A model generated the notes under the pieces. That model searched no databases. It worked only from the letters and a program-made list of their open reading frames with translations, and was not told where the DNA came from. This document shows, piece after piece, positions 28,255 to 36,411 of a stretch of DNA of 64,000 nt (positions are counted from its first letter, which is position 1; each line of letters starts with the position of its first letter). A program made the translations under genes and the position numbers. The stretch is taken from positions 62,001 to 126,000 of the forward strand of contig SNAP01000001.1 in assembly GCA_022496785.1 (NCBI GenBank). Direction: 5' to 3'. This DNA is from Marinilabiliaceae bacterium JC040. GTDB taxonomy: Bacteria; Bacteroidota; Bacteroidia; Bacteroidales; Marinifilaceae.

Positions 28255-28348
28255 TTATTAACAAGTTGTTGATAAGTTATTAACAGCATGTTGATAAATG
28301 ATATACTATCTTTATAATAATTTATTACTTTTAAATTCATTATTAACA
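28255..28348. repeat. cluster of five TTAT(T/C)AACA nonamers, four forming two tandem imperfect palindromes
   Basis: TTATTAACA-AGT-TGTTGATAA (28255-28275) and TTATTAACA-GCA-TGTTGATAA (28277-28297) are tandem copies of the same 21-bp imperfect palindrome, 22 bp apart. A fifth TTATTAACA is at 28340-28348, just before asd. They lie between the divergent gltX and asd genes and could be binding sites for a dimeric regulator or for DnaA. Confidence 0.7.
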
Positions 28349-28369
28349 AATTCAATAAATAAGTAGATT

Positions 28370-29356
28370 ATGAAAATTGCAATTATTGGTGCTACAGGAC
28401 TTGTAGGTCGTAAAATGCTACAAGTTCTTGAAGAAAGAAACTTTCAGTTTGAAGAATTATATCTTGCTGCTAGTGATAAATCTATAGGTAAGAAAGTAGA
28501 GTTTATGAACAAGGAGTATTCGTTAATGTCGATGCAAGATGTAGTTGAAAAGAAACCTGATATTGCTATTTTTTCTGCTGGTGGATCTACTTCATTAGAG
28601 TGGGCTCCTCGATTTGCAGAGGTAGGTATTACTGTTATTGACAATTCTTCTGCTTGGAGAATGGATAAAGATAAAGCTTTAATTATTCCAGAAATTAATG
28701 CAAATATCCTTACTAAAGAAGATAAGATTATTGCAAATCCTAATTGTTCAACAATACAACTATTAGTTGCTCTTGCTCCATTGCACAAGAAGTACTCAAT
28801 TAAAAGAATTGTAGTTTCAACTTATCAATCTACAACAGGAAGTGGAATAAAAGCTGTTAATCAGATGGAAAATGAGAGAAGTGGACTTGAAGGAGAAATG
28901 GCTTATCCTCATAGAATAGATTTAAACTGTATTCCCCACTGCGATGTTTTCACTGAAAATGGATATACTAAAGAGGAAATGAAACTTGTTAATGAAACTC
29001 ATAAAATTTTAGATAATAAGATTAAAGTAAGCGCCACAGCTGTTAGAGTTCCTGTTGTTGGAGGACATTCTGAATCTGTAAATATCGAATTTAATGAAGA
29101 TTTCAATATTGAAGAACTTAGAAATCTATTATCTAATAGTGATGGTATTTGTCTTCAAGATGATTTAGAGAATAACGTTTATCCTATGCCTATAAATGCT
29201 CATAACCATGATGATGTTTTTGTTGGTAGGATTAGAAGAGATTTCTCACAAGAAAATAGCCTTAACCTTTGGGTGGTTTCTGATAATTTGAGAAAAGGTG
29301 CAGCTACAAATGCTATCCAAATTGCTGAATATTTAATAAAAAATCAGATTATTTAG
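28370..29356 (+). CDS. asd: aspartate-semialdehyde dehydrogenase
   Basis: 328-residue NADP-dependent enzyme of lysine, threonine and methionine biosynthesis. The Rossmann motif is IAIIGATGLVGRKML. The active-site Cys is in IIANPNCSTIQLLV (about residue 126). Late residues RVPVVGGHSESV include the conserved His. Length fits the bacterial family. The start is directly preceded by the TTAT(T/C)AACA cluster. A hairpin with a T-run follows the gene at 29493-29545. Confidence 0.96.
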   Translation: MKIAIIGATGLVGRKMLQVLEERNFQFEELYLAASDKSIGKKVEFMNKEYSLMSMQDVVEKKPDIAIFSAGGSTSLEWAPRFAEVGITVIDNSSAWRMDKDKALIIPEINANILTKEDKIIANPNCSTIQLLVALAPLHKKYSIKRIVVSTYQSTTGSGIKAVNQMENERSGLEGEMAYPHRIDLNCIPHCDVFTENGYTKEEMKLVNETHKILDNKIKVSATAVRVPVVGGHSESVNIEFNEDFNIEELRNLLSNSDGICLQDDLENNVYPMPINAHNHDDVFVGRIRRDFSQENSLNLWVVSDNLRKGAATNAIQIAEYLIKNQII

Positions 29357-29391
29357 GTATAAATCTAGTAGCTTCTTAAAGCTATCAAATT

Positions 29392-29521
29392 CGTACTTTA
29401 TCCGTACTTTGTCCATGGTTTGTCCATGGTCTGTCCATGCTTGTTACTAGCTAGCTTGGAGAAAGGATGGACAATCCATGAACAATATATGTACTATCTT
29501 CGGACTTAATATGTAGTTATT
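29392..29521. repeat. two inverted arrays of 11-bp units downstream of asd
   Basis: Left array, period 11: CGTACTTTATC (29392), CGTACTTTGTC (29403), CATGGTTTGTC (29414), CATGGTCTGTC (29425), then a decayed unit. Right array, period 11, opposite orientation: ATGGACAATCC (29467), ATGAACAATAT (29478), ATGTACTATCT (29489), TCGGACTTAAT (29500), ATGTAGTTATT (29511). A 20-bp centre separates them. The arrays can pair into a long imperfect hairpin. The rest of the 29357-29747 spacer holds only the asd terminator and the DUF1573 gene promoter. Confidence 0.8.
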
Positions 29522-29545
29522 AAGTTTGGGGATAGTATTTTTTTT
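29493..29545 (+). terminator. probable terminator of asd, embedded in the right 11-bp array
   Basis: Paired segments ACTATC (29493-29498) with GATAGT (29531-29536) and ACTTAAT with ATTAAGT inside them, followed by A and eight T (29538-29545). Confidence 0.65.
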
Positions 29546-29674
29546 GTATTACTATAAATCTTTCCAATAAAGTTTAACTAATTACAATTAAGACTATATC
29601 TCATATATAAAAATACATACCAATATTCTAATTGAATATAAATATACACTTTTGAATATTTCTTTAAGTTTTGT

Positions 29675-29704
29675 TTTGTTAGTTTATATTTTTTAATATA
29701 TTTG
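29675..29704 (+). promoter_or_regulatory. promoter of the DUF1573 lipoprotein gene
   Basis: TTTG at 29675-29678, an 18-base spacer, then TATATTTG at 29697-29704. The start codon lies 43 bases downstream. The whole leader resembles that at 31886-31965. Confidence 0.75.
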
Positions 29705-29747
29705 AATACTTTTTATCATTTAATCATATTTTTTATACTTAAATCTA

Positions 29748-30188
29748 ATGAGAAATCCTTATAAATACTATATAATAATAATATATATATTAATTATCTA
29801 TGGCTGTAACAGTGTAAATAACAGGAAAGAAAAGATAGATAAAACTAAAAAATCACTAAGTCAGATTGAATTTATAAATAATAAGAAATTCAAATTTGGA
29901 AAGGTTAAAAGAGATACTATAATTACAAATAAATTTATCATTAAAAATACTGGAAACAAACCTTTAATATTAAAAGATCATAGAATTTCATGCAATTGCA
30001 CAAATGTTAAAATATCAAAGAAAATAATTAATCCAAGGGATACAGCATGTGTTGAACTAAAACTGGATACAAGAAATAAAAATAACTACGTAAATATTTA
30101 CTGCATACTAATCTTTAATACAAAACAAAAGTACTATAAGATATCAATGAGTGGATCAATATTAAATCATGAGAAAAATGAGAAATAA
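29748..30188 (+). CDS. DUF1573-domain lipoprotein
   Basis: 146-residue predicted lipoprotein: signal MRNPYKYY plus a hydrophobic stretch ending IIYGC (Cys20). A DUF1573 (PF07610-type, immunoglobulin-like) domain covers about residues 45-140, with the hallmark FKFGKVKRDTIITNKFIIKN, TGNKPLILKDHRISCNCT and a closing NVYC/SMSGSIL pattern. DUF1573 proteins are exported and of unknown function. It is the first gene of the accessory locus, and its end overlaps the following propeller gene by 20 bases. A truncated copy lies at 31966-32133. Confidence 0.85.
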   Translation: MRNPYKYYIIIIYILIIYGCNSVNNRKEKIDKTKKSLSQIEFINNKKFKFGKVKRDTIITNKFIIKNTGNKPLILKDHRISCNCTNVKISKKIINPRDTACVELKLDTRNKNNYVNIYCILIFNTKQKYYKISMSGSILNHEKNEK

Positions 30189-31308
30189 AAAACTTAGTAT
30201 ATTCTATATTCTATGTCTTTTTCTAACAATTTCTTCTTGTTCAGAAAAGAAAACGCCAAGAAATGAAGACAGATCAATAAGAAAAATCAGATATAAAAAT
30301 ATAGAATTCAAAAAACACGAATTAAAAGGTTTCGATTCTTCTGGAACAGGAAAAATCCTAATAAACAAAGACAAGCTATTGTTTGCAGATGAATTGTTTA
30401 ATGTAATATACGAGTGCGATTTAAATGGAGATTTCAAAAAAATTGTTGCAGAAAAAGGGAAAGGGCCACGTGACATAGCAGGTTGTGGATATTTTATTGA
30501 AAGTAAAGATGGATATATTCTAACAACTAAAAATTGGATTGTAAGTGAAATGTCTAACAATTGGGAAAGAAAGAATCTATTTTCAATAAATTTCCCATTA
30601 GCTCATTCTCTAAAAGAAGTAAGAAATAATCCTTCTTGTGAATATATTGGAATATATGAATTAGATATCTTTTGTAAAAATATATGTGAATTCGATAATG
30701 ACCACCTACTAATTCCAATTACAACAGAACACTTTAAACTTAATGGTTATGGTACAAATTCAGAAGAATATTATAAAAATTCATATATACTAGGAATTGT
30801 AAATAAAGAAAAGGGAATAGTTGAAAAGATGATAGGGCATAGACCTGATGTGTATAGAAAAAACAAATATATTCCAAATTTCAATTGGTTCTCTTTCACT
30901 ATAATCAAAAATGAAATAATTGTAAGCTTTGCTGCTGATCCCAAAATATATGTTTTAAATAAAAAAGGAGAAAACTTATACAAATATGGATTCTCAGGAA
31001 AAAATATGAAAATTGATTACAAATGCACTACAAATCCAAATATTGCTTTAAAGAATACACAAGAAGATTTTATCAAATACGACTATTACAATAGCATTAA
31101 ATATATAAAAGAAACTGGATTACTTTTTAGAACATACAAAAATAGATCTAAAGATCACGATGGTATGCAAATATATAAAGATTGCTCATTAATAGCTGAC
31201 ATAGAGGTTCCAAAAAACTTTAGGATTTCAGGATATGCAAATGGAGTTTATTATGCACAAGGGGAATCTATAAATGACATTATTTCATTCTATACATTTA
31301 AACTTTAA
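30169..31308 (+). CDS. 6-bladed beta-propeller lipoprotein (copy 1)
   Basis: 379 residues; a second Met at 30178 (MRNKKLSIF) is an equally possible start. Signal peptide with lipobox ISSC (Cys24), so probably surface- or periplasm-anchored. The rest is a string of beta-strands with the propeller hallmark EKGKGPRDI near residue 103. This is the DUF5128/BF3948-type 6-bladed propeller common in Bacteroidales. It is overlapped by the DUF1573 gene upstream, and the six-Cys peptide gene follows 35 bases downstream. The protein at 33678-34808 is a close paralogue, for example over KYIKETGLLFR. Function unknown; binding of a peptide or ligand is only an inference. Confidence 0.82.
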   Translation: MRKMRNKKLSIFYILCLFLTISSCSEKKTPRNEDRSIRKIRYKNIEFKKHELKGFDSSGTGKILINKDKLLFADELFNVIYECDLNGDFKKIVAEKGKGPRDIAGCGYFIESKDGYILTTKNWIVSEMSNNWERKNLFSINFPLAHSLKEVRNNPSCEYIGIYELDIFCKNICEFDNDHLLIPITTEHFKLNGYGTNSEEYYKNSYILGIVNKEKGIVEKMIGHRPDVYRKNKYIPNFNWFSFTIIKNEIIVSFAADPKIYVLNKKGENLYKYGFSGKNMKIDYKCTTNPNIALKNTQEDFIKYDYYNSIKYIKETGLLFRTYKNRSKDHDGMQIYKDCSLIADIEVPKNFRISGYANGVYYAQGESINDIISFYTFKL

Positions 31309-31343
31309 ACATAAAAATATTATCACTTTAAATTTATACTATT

Positions 31344-31619
31344 ATGAAACAAAAATTAATTTCAACAGCAATTATTATTGTATTAATAATTGCAGGTGCA
31401 TCACTTTTACCATCTACAACAATAGCCCAAGATAATGGTCCAGTTGGAGATATAGGAGATACAAACTCTAAAGATGGAAATCTTACAAACAGTAATTGTA
31501 GATGTAAATCTGGAGGATGTTTCCGTTCAAGTGACATTTCTTTTAGAGAGATATGTTTAGACGAACCAGGAGAAAATGGAAATTGCTCAGATTATAAAGC
31601 AAGATGCCATAATCATTAA
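31344..31619 (+). CDS. small secreted six-cysteine peptide (NVEALA-like by context)
   Basis: 91 residues: signal peptide MKQKLISTAIIIVLIIAGAS continuing to LLPSTTIAQ, then a Gly/Asp/Asn-rich spacer (DNGPVGDIGDTNSKDG) and a C-terminal part with six Cys (residues 52, 54, 59, 71, 81, 88). It lacks the literal NVEALA motif. Its size, exported leader, Cys-rich tail and position beside DUF1573 and 6-bladed propeller genes match what I recall of NVEALA-type peptides in Bacteroidales. It could be a disulfide-bonded secreted peptide or a maturation substrate. A hairpin follows it. Confidence 0.75.
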   Translation: MKQKLISTAIIIVLIIAGASLLPSTTIAQDNGPVGDIGDTNSKDGNLTNSNCRCKSGGCFRSSDISFREICLDEPGENGNCSDYKARCHNH

Positions 31620-31626
31620 TTAAATG

Positions 31627-31661
31627 TAAGGGTAAAGATCAATAAAAGAACTTTACCCTTA
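31627..31661 (+). terminator. hairpin after the six-Cys peptide gene
   Basis: Perfect 11-bp stem TAAGGGTAAAG (31627-31637) and CTTTACCCTTA (31651-31661). It ends the first transcription unit of the locus but has no long T-run. From here to 31860 I see nothing recognisable. Confidence 0.6.
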
Positions 31662-31891
31662 ATTCAATTCGCTATTTATTTTTTCCTCATAAGATTCTAT
31701 ACTTTCATTGAACAATACATTACGATATATACAATCCATACTTTAGAATATTTATCTTTCCTATTATTTCTTATATATCTCTAAAGTTAATATCTTAAAC
31801 ATCATAATGTTTATATCTCAATATTAATGTTTTACTTATAAACAGGTACAAATGAAAGAGAATAAACCTATTTTATTTTTTAAACTTTTGT

Positions 31892-31921
31892 TTTGTTAGT
31901 TATTATTTTTTAATACTTTTG
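31892..31921 (+). promoter_or_regulatory. duplicated promoter ahead of the truncated DUF1573 copy
   Basis: TTTG at 31892-31895, an 18-base spacer, then TACTTTTG at 31914-31921. Same spacing and flanking sequence (CTTTTGTTTTGTTAGTT) as the promoter at 29675-29704. It probably now drives the downstream three-gene unit. Confidence 0.7.
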
Positions 31922-31965
31922 AATGATTTTTATAATTAAACCATATAATTTTATACTAAAGTTTA

Positions 31966-32133
31966 ATGAGCACAATTTGTAAATACAGTCTAATATTTTC
32001 ACTGATATTTGTTTTATGTAGCTGTAATAATTCTCATAAAAAATATAATAAAAGTGATAATACAGCAAAAGATTTAACTTCATTAGAATTTCTTAATTGT
32101 AAGAAATATGAATTTAGAAGAGTTGTTAATTGA
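31966..32133 (+). pseudogene. truncated DUF1573 lipoprotein remnant
   Basis: A 55-codon frame, MSTICKYSLIF followed by LCSC lipobox and SLEFLNCKKYEFRRVVN, then a stop. It parallels the first 55 or so residues of the intact protein at 29748 (SQIEFINNKKFKFGKV). The rest of the DUF1573 domain is missing and no continuation is visible in other frames before the next gene at 32191, so the 3' part is deleted. It might still be secreted as a short lipopeptide. Confidence 0.75.
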
Positions 32134-32190
32134 AAATGATTATAGTAAAAAATGTTTAATTAATACCAATAATATAACACCTTCGACAGC

Positions 32191-33675
32191 ATGAACAAGA
32201 TTATTATTCTTATATCATCTATGTTTATATTTTTAAATTCTTTAAGTCAAAATACAAACATAAGAATTAAATTTCTTGATAAAGAAAATCACAAAAGAGT
32301 ACCTTTTGTAGCTATTACAGAATCTAAAGGAGACGTATTCTTAGGTTCTGCGAATGCAAAAGGTATTTTTAAAATAGAAACAGACCTTAAAATTGATAGT
32401 ATTGTATGCTCTGCGATAGGTTATAAAACCTATATATTTTCTATAAATGATTTGAAAAAAAATAAAAAAATTTATCTAGAAAGTAATGTTCAACACCTAA
32501 AAGAGATAGTTGTTAAGGGCTTCAGTATAGATTATTTTTTAAAAAAATCTTTTAAAAAGCATTTAGAAAATAGACCCAAGAACTATTACTTCTCATTTTA
32601 TGAATATCTTAAAACTACTAAAGTTAACAATAAGTATGTTGAAATGTTACATTCAAATGGTATATTATTTAACACTTCTTCAGCCAAACATAGAAAATGG
32701 GATGACGAAAATAAGTGGGTATATTCTCCTATAAATGTAAAATTATCAAATGCATATACAAATAGTAATTCTAATGATACTTTAGCATATAGGCAGTCTA
32801 AGTGTTCAAGACAAAATCCAGATTATAACACGATTAAAAGTGATTTAAAAGTTTTAAATCGAACAATACAAGTCTGGGGACCAATTAATAAGAAATTCTA
32901 CTCTTATTATAAATATAAAATTGATTCAATATATACTGAAAATAATGAAAGTATATATAGAGTATATTTTAAATCTTTAGATAAAAAAGTTCCTAGAAAA
33001 TTTAAAATTGTTTGTTCAGGACATTTATATATAAATAAGGATAATTTCTTTATTAAAAAGATTGAATTTGATAATATTCATTATTCTTATTTTTTTGCTA
33101 TTAATCCAAGGTGGAGAAATAGAAAAATGGAACAATTCTTTAAAGCTAAAGCTAGTATTAAATATAGAAAGATAAATAATACAATATATCCTAAAGAAAT
33201 TAGATTAAAAAAATATGATTTTCACGAGAGAGGATTATTCAATGGTATTCTTTATGGATCTACTCTAAATAATATAACCTCAAGACTTTATAAAAAAGAT
33301 AATAAATATGATATTGATGAAGTACTAATTTTCCATGACAAGGAACCTTTGATAACAAATAAATACTGCAACCTACAACAAAATAAAAAAAACTATATAG
33401 CTAATCAATGTTTATATTTCTCTTATAATCCTAAGATTTTCTATAATCCAAATACTTTTATTACAAGTAAAAGTATTTTTAAAGATATGCCTAAGCTAAT
33501 TGCAGATTTGAATAAACACGAAGATATTGAAAAACAATTCTTAAGACATCGAAATATGCAATTGTATTATACAAATGAGAAACTTATAATTCGTAAAGAG
33601 ACTCAAACTGCAGTAGATAATTTTAGTGATTGGTCTAATAAATTTGTTAACTTATTCAATTTAAAAACAAAATAA
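32191..33675 (+). CDS. carboxypeptidase-regulatory-like domain protein (copy 1)
   Basis: 494 residues with a signal peptide (MNKIIILISSMFIFLNSLSQ). A carboxypeptidase-D regulatory-like beta-sandwich (PF13715 type) covers about residues 23-110: IRIKFLDKENHKRVPFVAI, then GIFKIETDLKIDSIVCSAIG and NVQHLKEIVVKGF. The long remainder is beta-rich, without the TonB-dependent-receptor barrel, and not recognised. This domain in Bacteroidetes is usually on outer-membrane or surface proteins. A propeller gene follows 2 bases downstream, and the gene at 34812 is a close paralogue. Confidence 0.78.
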   Translation: MNKIIILISSMFIFLNSLSQNTNIRIKFLDKENHKRVPFVAITESKGDVFLGSANAKGIFKIETDLKIDSIVCSAIGYKTYIFSINDLKKNKKIYLESNVQHLKEIVVKGFSIDYFLKKSFKKHLENRPKNYYFSFYEYLKTTKVNNKYVEMLHSNGILFNTSSAKHRKWDDENKWVYSPINVKLSNAYTNSNSNDTLAYRQSKCSRQNPDYNTIKSDLKVLNRTIQVWGPINKKFYSYYKYKIDSIYTENNESIYRVYFKSLDKKVPRKFKIVCSGHLYINKDNFFIKKIEFDNIHYSYFFAINPRWRNRKMEQFFKAKASIKYRKINNTIYPKEIRLKKYDFHERGLFNGILYGSTLNNITSRLYKKDNKYDIDEVLIFHDKEPLITNKYCNLQQNKKNYIANQCLYFSYNPKIFYNPNTFITSKSIFKDMPKLIADLNKHEDIEKQFLRHRNMQLYYTNEKLIIRKETQTAVDNFSDWSNKFVNLFNLKTK

Positions 33676-33677
33676 AT

Positions 33678-34808
33678 ATGAAAAAAATAATTTACTTTTC
33701 ATTAGCATTATTAATAATAGCAAGTTTATCATCATTTAGAAATAACGATGATACTAAGATTGCAACTAAAGGAGATACTAATATCAAGTATACGAAATTG
33801 AAACTTGACAAACATGAAATGACAGGTTTTCTATCTTCAGGAAAAGGAAAGATTCTTCTATTTGAAAAACACCTACTGTTTTTAGATGGATCGCTTGCAA
33901 AGGTCTTTTCATGCAATTTAAATGGGAAGTTTGAAAAAGTAGCAACACAAAAAGGATCTGGTCCTCATGATATACAAGCTTGTAGAAATGCTACATATTC
34001 TAATGGGAAACTAATGTTTTATGGTAATTGGATAACAACAGTGATGTCTAAAGATTTTGAAAAGGAGTCCATTTCTAGATTTAATACTAAACAAAAAAAG
34101 AGTATGGAGGAATTAATGAATAATCCTAAACCTAGTGATATGGAATTATATGAACCTGATGTGCCTTTAACTAATATAGAAGACTATGATAAAGAACATT
34201 ATATTATCGCTGTAACTACTGAACACCCAAAATTTAATGCCTACGGTAATGGTTCTGATTTATATTATAAAGAAGCATATTTATTTGCTTTAGTCAATAA
34301 AAAGACTGGAAATGTTAGTAAGATGATGGGACATAGACCTAGTTCTTTTCTAGAGAAGAAATATATACCAAATTATAATATAGTCTACTTTAATATAGAT
34401 AATGATATAATATATGCTTCTTTTGCCCCTGATGCAAATATTTATGTTCTTGACAAAGAAGGTAATTATAAATATAAGTTTGGGAAAGCTGGTAAAGATA
34501 TGCGCACCAATTATAGAACGTATAAAGATTTCAGAATTGCTGAAAAGAACTATAGAGAAGATATTGAGAAATATGACTATTATACTGGCATTAAATATAT
34601 TAAAGAAACAGGTTTACTTTTTAGATCGTACAAAAAGAAATTAAACGATTTTGATGGCCTACAGGTATATAAAAATAATTCTCTTATTGCAGATATTAAT
34701 GTTCCAAAAGGCTTTAAAGTATTTGGATATAAGAAAGGAAAATATTTCGCTCAAGGAAAAATTGATGACGAACATATTGAATTCTATAAATTTAAACTTG
34801 CAAAATAA
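33678..34808 (+). CDS. 6-bladed beta-propeller protein (copy 2, no lipobox)
   Basis: 376 residues, clearly paralogous to the protein at 30169-31308, sharing for example YDYYTGIKYIKETGLLFRS and the propeller motif QKGSGPHDI. The N-terminus is a signal peptide (MKKIIYFSLALLIIASLSSF). The lipobox Cys of copy 1 is absent (SLSSF instead of ISSC), so this copy is probably released into the periplasm or exported free. It is sandwiched between two carboxypeptidase-regulatory-like genes with 2- and 3-base gaps, so all three form one operon. Confidence 0.8.
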   Translation: MKKIIYFSLALLIIASLSSFRNNDDTKIATKGDTNIKYTKLKLDKHEMTGFLSSGKGKILLFEKHLLFLDGSLAKVFSCNLNGKFEKVATQKGSGPHDIQACRNATYSNGKLMFYGNWITTVMSKDFEKESISRFNTKQKKSMEELMNNPKPSDMELYEPDVPLTNIEDYDKEHYIIAVTTEHPKFNAYGNGSDLYYKEAYLFALVNKKTGNVSKMMGHRPSSFLEKKYIPNYNIVYFNIDNDIIYASFAPDANIYVLDKEGNYKYKFGKAGKDMRTNYRTYKDFRIAEKNYREDIEKYDYYTGIKYIKETGLLFRSYKKKLNDFDGLQVYKNNSLIADINVPKGFKVFGYKKGKYFAQGKIDDEHIEFYKFKLAK

Positions 34809-34811
34809 AAT

Positions 34812-36326
34812 ATGAATAAATTTAGATATATATTCTTATTTCTTATCATACTTAGTTTTACTCCTAATCTTTCGGCTCAGATTCATAAAAATAAGATTAG
34901 GATTAAGTTTATTGATAAAGAAAATCACAAGAGAGTTCCGTTTGTTGCTGTTTCTGAGTCTAAAGGCGATATCTTTTTAGGTGAAGCAAATAAAAAGGGT
35001 ATTTTTAAGATAGAAACTTACCTTAAGGTTGATAGCCTTATATGTTCTGCTATAGGTTACGAGACGTATGTTCTTTCTATAAATGATTTGAAAAAAAATA
35101 AAAAAATATACCTAAAACCTAATGTACAGCACCTTGAGGAAATTGTTGTTAAAGGTTTTAGTTTGGATTATCTTTTAAAAACTACATTTAAGAAGCATCT
35201 TGAAAGATTACCAAAATTTAAACATTATGCTTTATGTGAACATATTAAAACTCAAAAGATAAATGGGAAATATGTTGAGATGATGTATGACAATGGTATC
35301 TTGAAAAATACTAATCATACAAAATTTAAACAGGGAGCTAATGGTATATATTTCAAATACTCACCTATCAATATAAAACTATCAAATGCTTATAATTCAG
35401 AAAAAAATTCTGATACTATAAAAAAAAGAGTTTATATAACAGATACAATAATGAATGGAAGGGTTCATAAGTATGGACATTTCAATTCTATTTATTCTGA
35501 TATTCTAGATGTATATGCATCAAATTACCACTTTGGACCAATAACAAAGAAGTTCTATAAATACTACTTATATAAATTAGATTCTGTTTATCAAGAAAAT
35601 GGTAAAGACATTTATAGAGTTCATTTTAAATCATTAGATAAAAAATGTCCAAGGAAATTTAAAATTGACTGTTCTGGATATTTATATATTCAAAAAGAGA
35701 CTTATTCTATAAAGAAAATCACTTTTGATTATCTGAACTATTCATATATATACACTTGCGGACGTTATGGTAATAAAAATAAATACAGATTACCTTTTAC
35801 AACAAATATTGCAATTAAATATAAATTGTTTAAAAACATAGTATTTCCAATTGAAATTCAATTGAAAAAGAAATGGCTTAAAGCTTCAGAGAAGTTAGAA
35901 AGTGTAAGATATTGTAAAAACCCTTCAGTATATAGTAGAGAATATAAGGAAGGAGACGATTATGAAATAACAGAGATTCTTAAATATCACAAAATTTGCT
36001 ATTCGGACTATTATAAAGATTCCAGAAAGATTGATGATCGAATATATTTTCAAGAATGTTTAACAAATATTAATTACAATCCTAAATTGTTTATTTCAAG
36101 TCCTAACTTTTATAAAGACTTACCTAAAGTTTACAAAGATTTAAGCAAATATGAACCTATAGAAGAACAATTTAAGAAACATCACAATTTCTTTATTAAG
36201 GGATTAAAGATTGATCCTCTCTATAAACAATATGAAGAGACAATAATGTATATTCTTAATCATATTGATTATTGGTCACAAGAATTTATTAAGAAATTTA
36301 ATATTGATGTCGATACTAATAAATAG
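34812..36326 (+). CDS. carboxypeptidase-regulatory-like domain protein (copy 2)
   Basis: 504 residues with a signal peptide (MNKFRYIFLFLIILSFTPNLS, then AQ). The same N-terminal regulatory-like domain as the 32191 gene is nearly unchanged (IRIKFIDKENHKRVPFVA; SINDLKKNKKIYL). The C-terminal parts are more diverged, which suggests duplication and then specialisation of that region. It is the last gene of the locus, followed by a hairpin. Confidence 0.78.
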   Translation: MNKFRYIFLFLIILSFTPNLSAQIHKNKIRIKFIDKENHKRVPFVAVSESKGDIFLGEANKKGIFKIETYLKVDSLICSAIGYETYVLSINDLKKNKKIYLKPNVQHLEEIVVKGFSLDYLLKTTFKKHLERLPKFKHYALCEHIKTQKINGKYVEMMYDNGILKNTNHTKFKQGANGIYFKYSPINIKLSNAYNSEKNSDTIKKRVYITDTIMNGRVHKYGHFNSIYSDILDVYASNYHFGPITKKFYKYYLYKLDSVYQENGKDIYRVHFKSLDKKCPRKFKIDCSGYLYIQKETYSIKKITFDYLNYSYIYTCGRYGNKNKYRLPFTTNIAIKYKLFKNIVFPIEIQLKKKWLKASEKLESVRYCKNPSVYSREYKEGDDYEITEILKYHKICYSDYYKDSRKIDDRIYFQECLTNINYNPKLFISSPNFYKDLPKVYKDLSKYEPIEEQFKKHHNFFIKGLKIDPLYKQYEETIMYILNHIDYWSQEFIKKFNIDVDTNK

Positions 36327-36350
36327 AAAATCTATAAATATAGAATTACA

Positions 36351-36378
36351 AAAGGTTGGGCTATTAAGTCCAACCTTT
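36351..36378. terminator. hairpin between convergent genes
   Basis: Stem AAAGGTTGG (36351-36359) with CCAACCTTT (36370-36378), between the end of the accessory locus and the convergent phosphopantetheinyl transferase gene. Confidence 0.7.
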
Positions 36379-36411
36379 ATTATACAATTTAGTAATCAAT
36401 AATATTCTTGT

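Noticed and set aside
28255-28348. Possible chromosomal replication origin
   Set aside because: The nonamers differ from the usual DnaA box at a core position, there is no dnaA, dnaN or gidA nearby, and no AT-rich unwinding region stands out from this AT-rich genome. Kept only as a repeat of unknown role.
29392-29446. CRISPR array
   Set aside because: The 11-bp units are back-to-back with no spacers, and no cas gene is present.
31661-31860. A further peptide or RNA gene in the spacer after the six-Cys peptide
   Set aside because: No frame of useful length with a start, no stable hairpin pair and no promoter box were seen.
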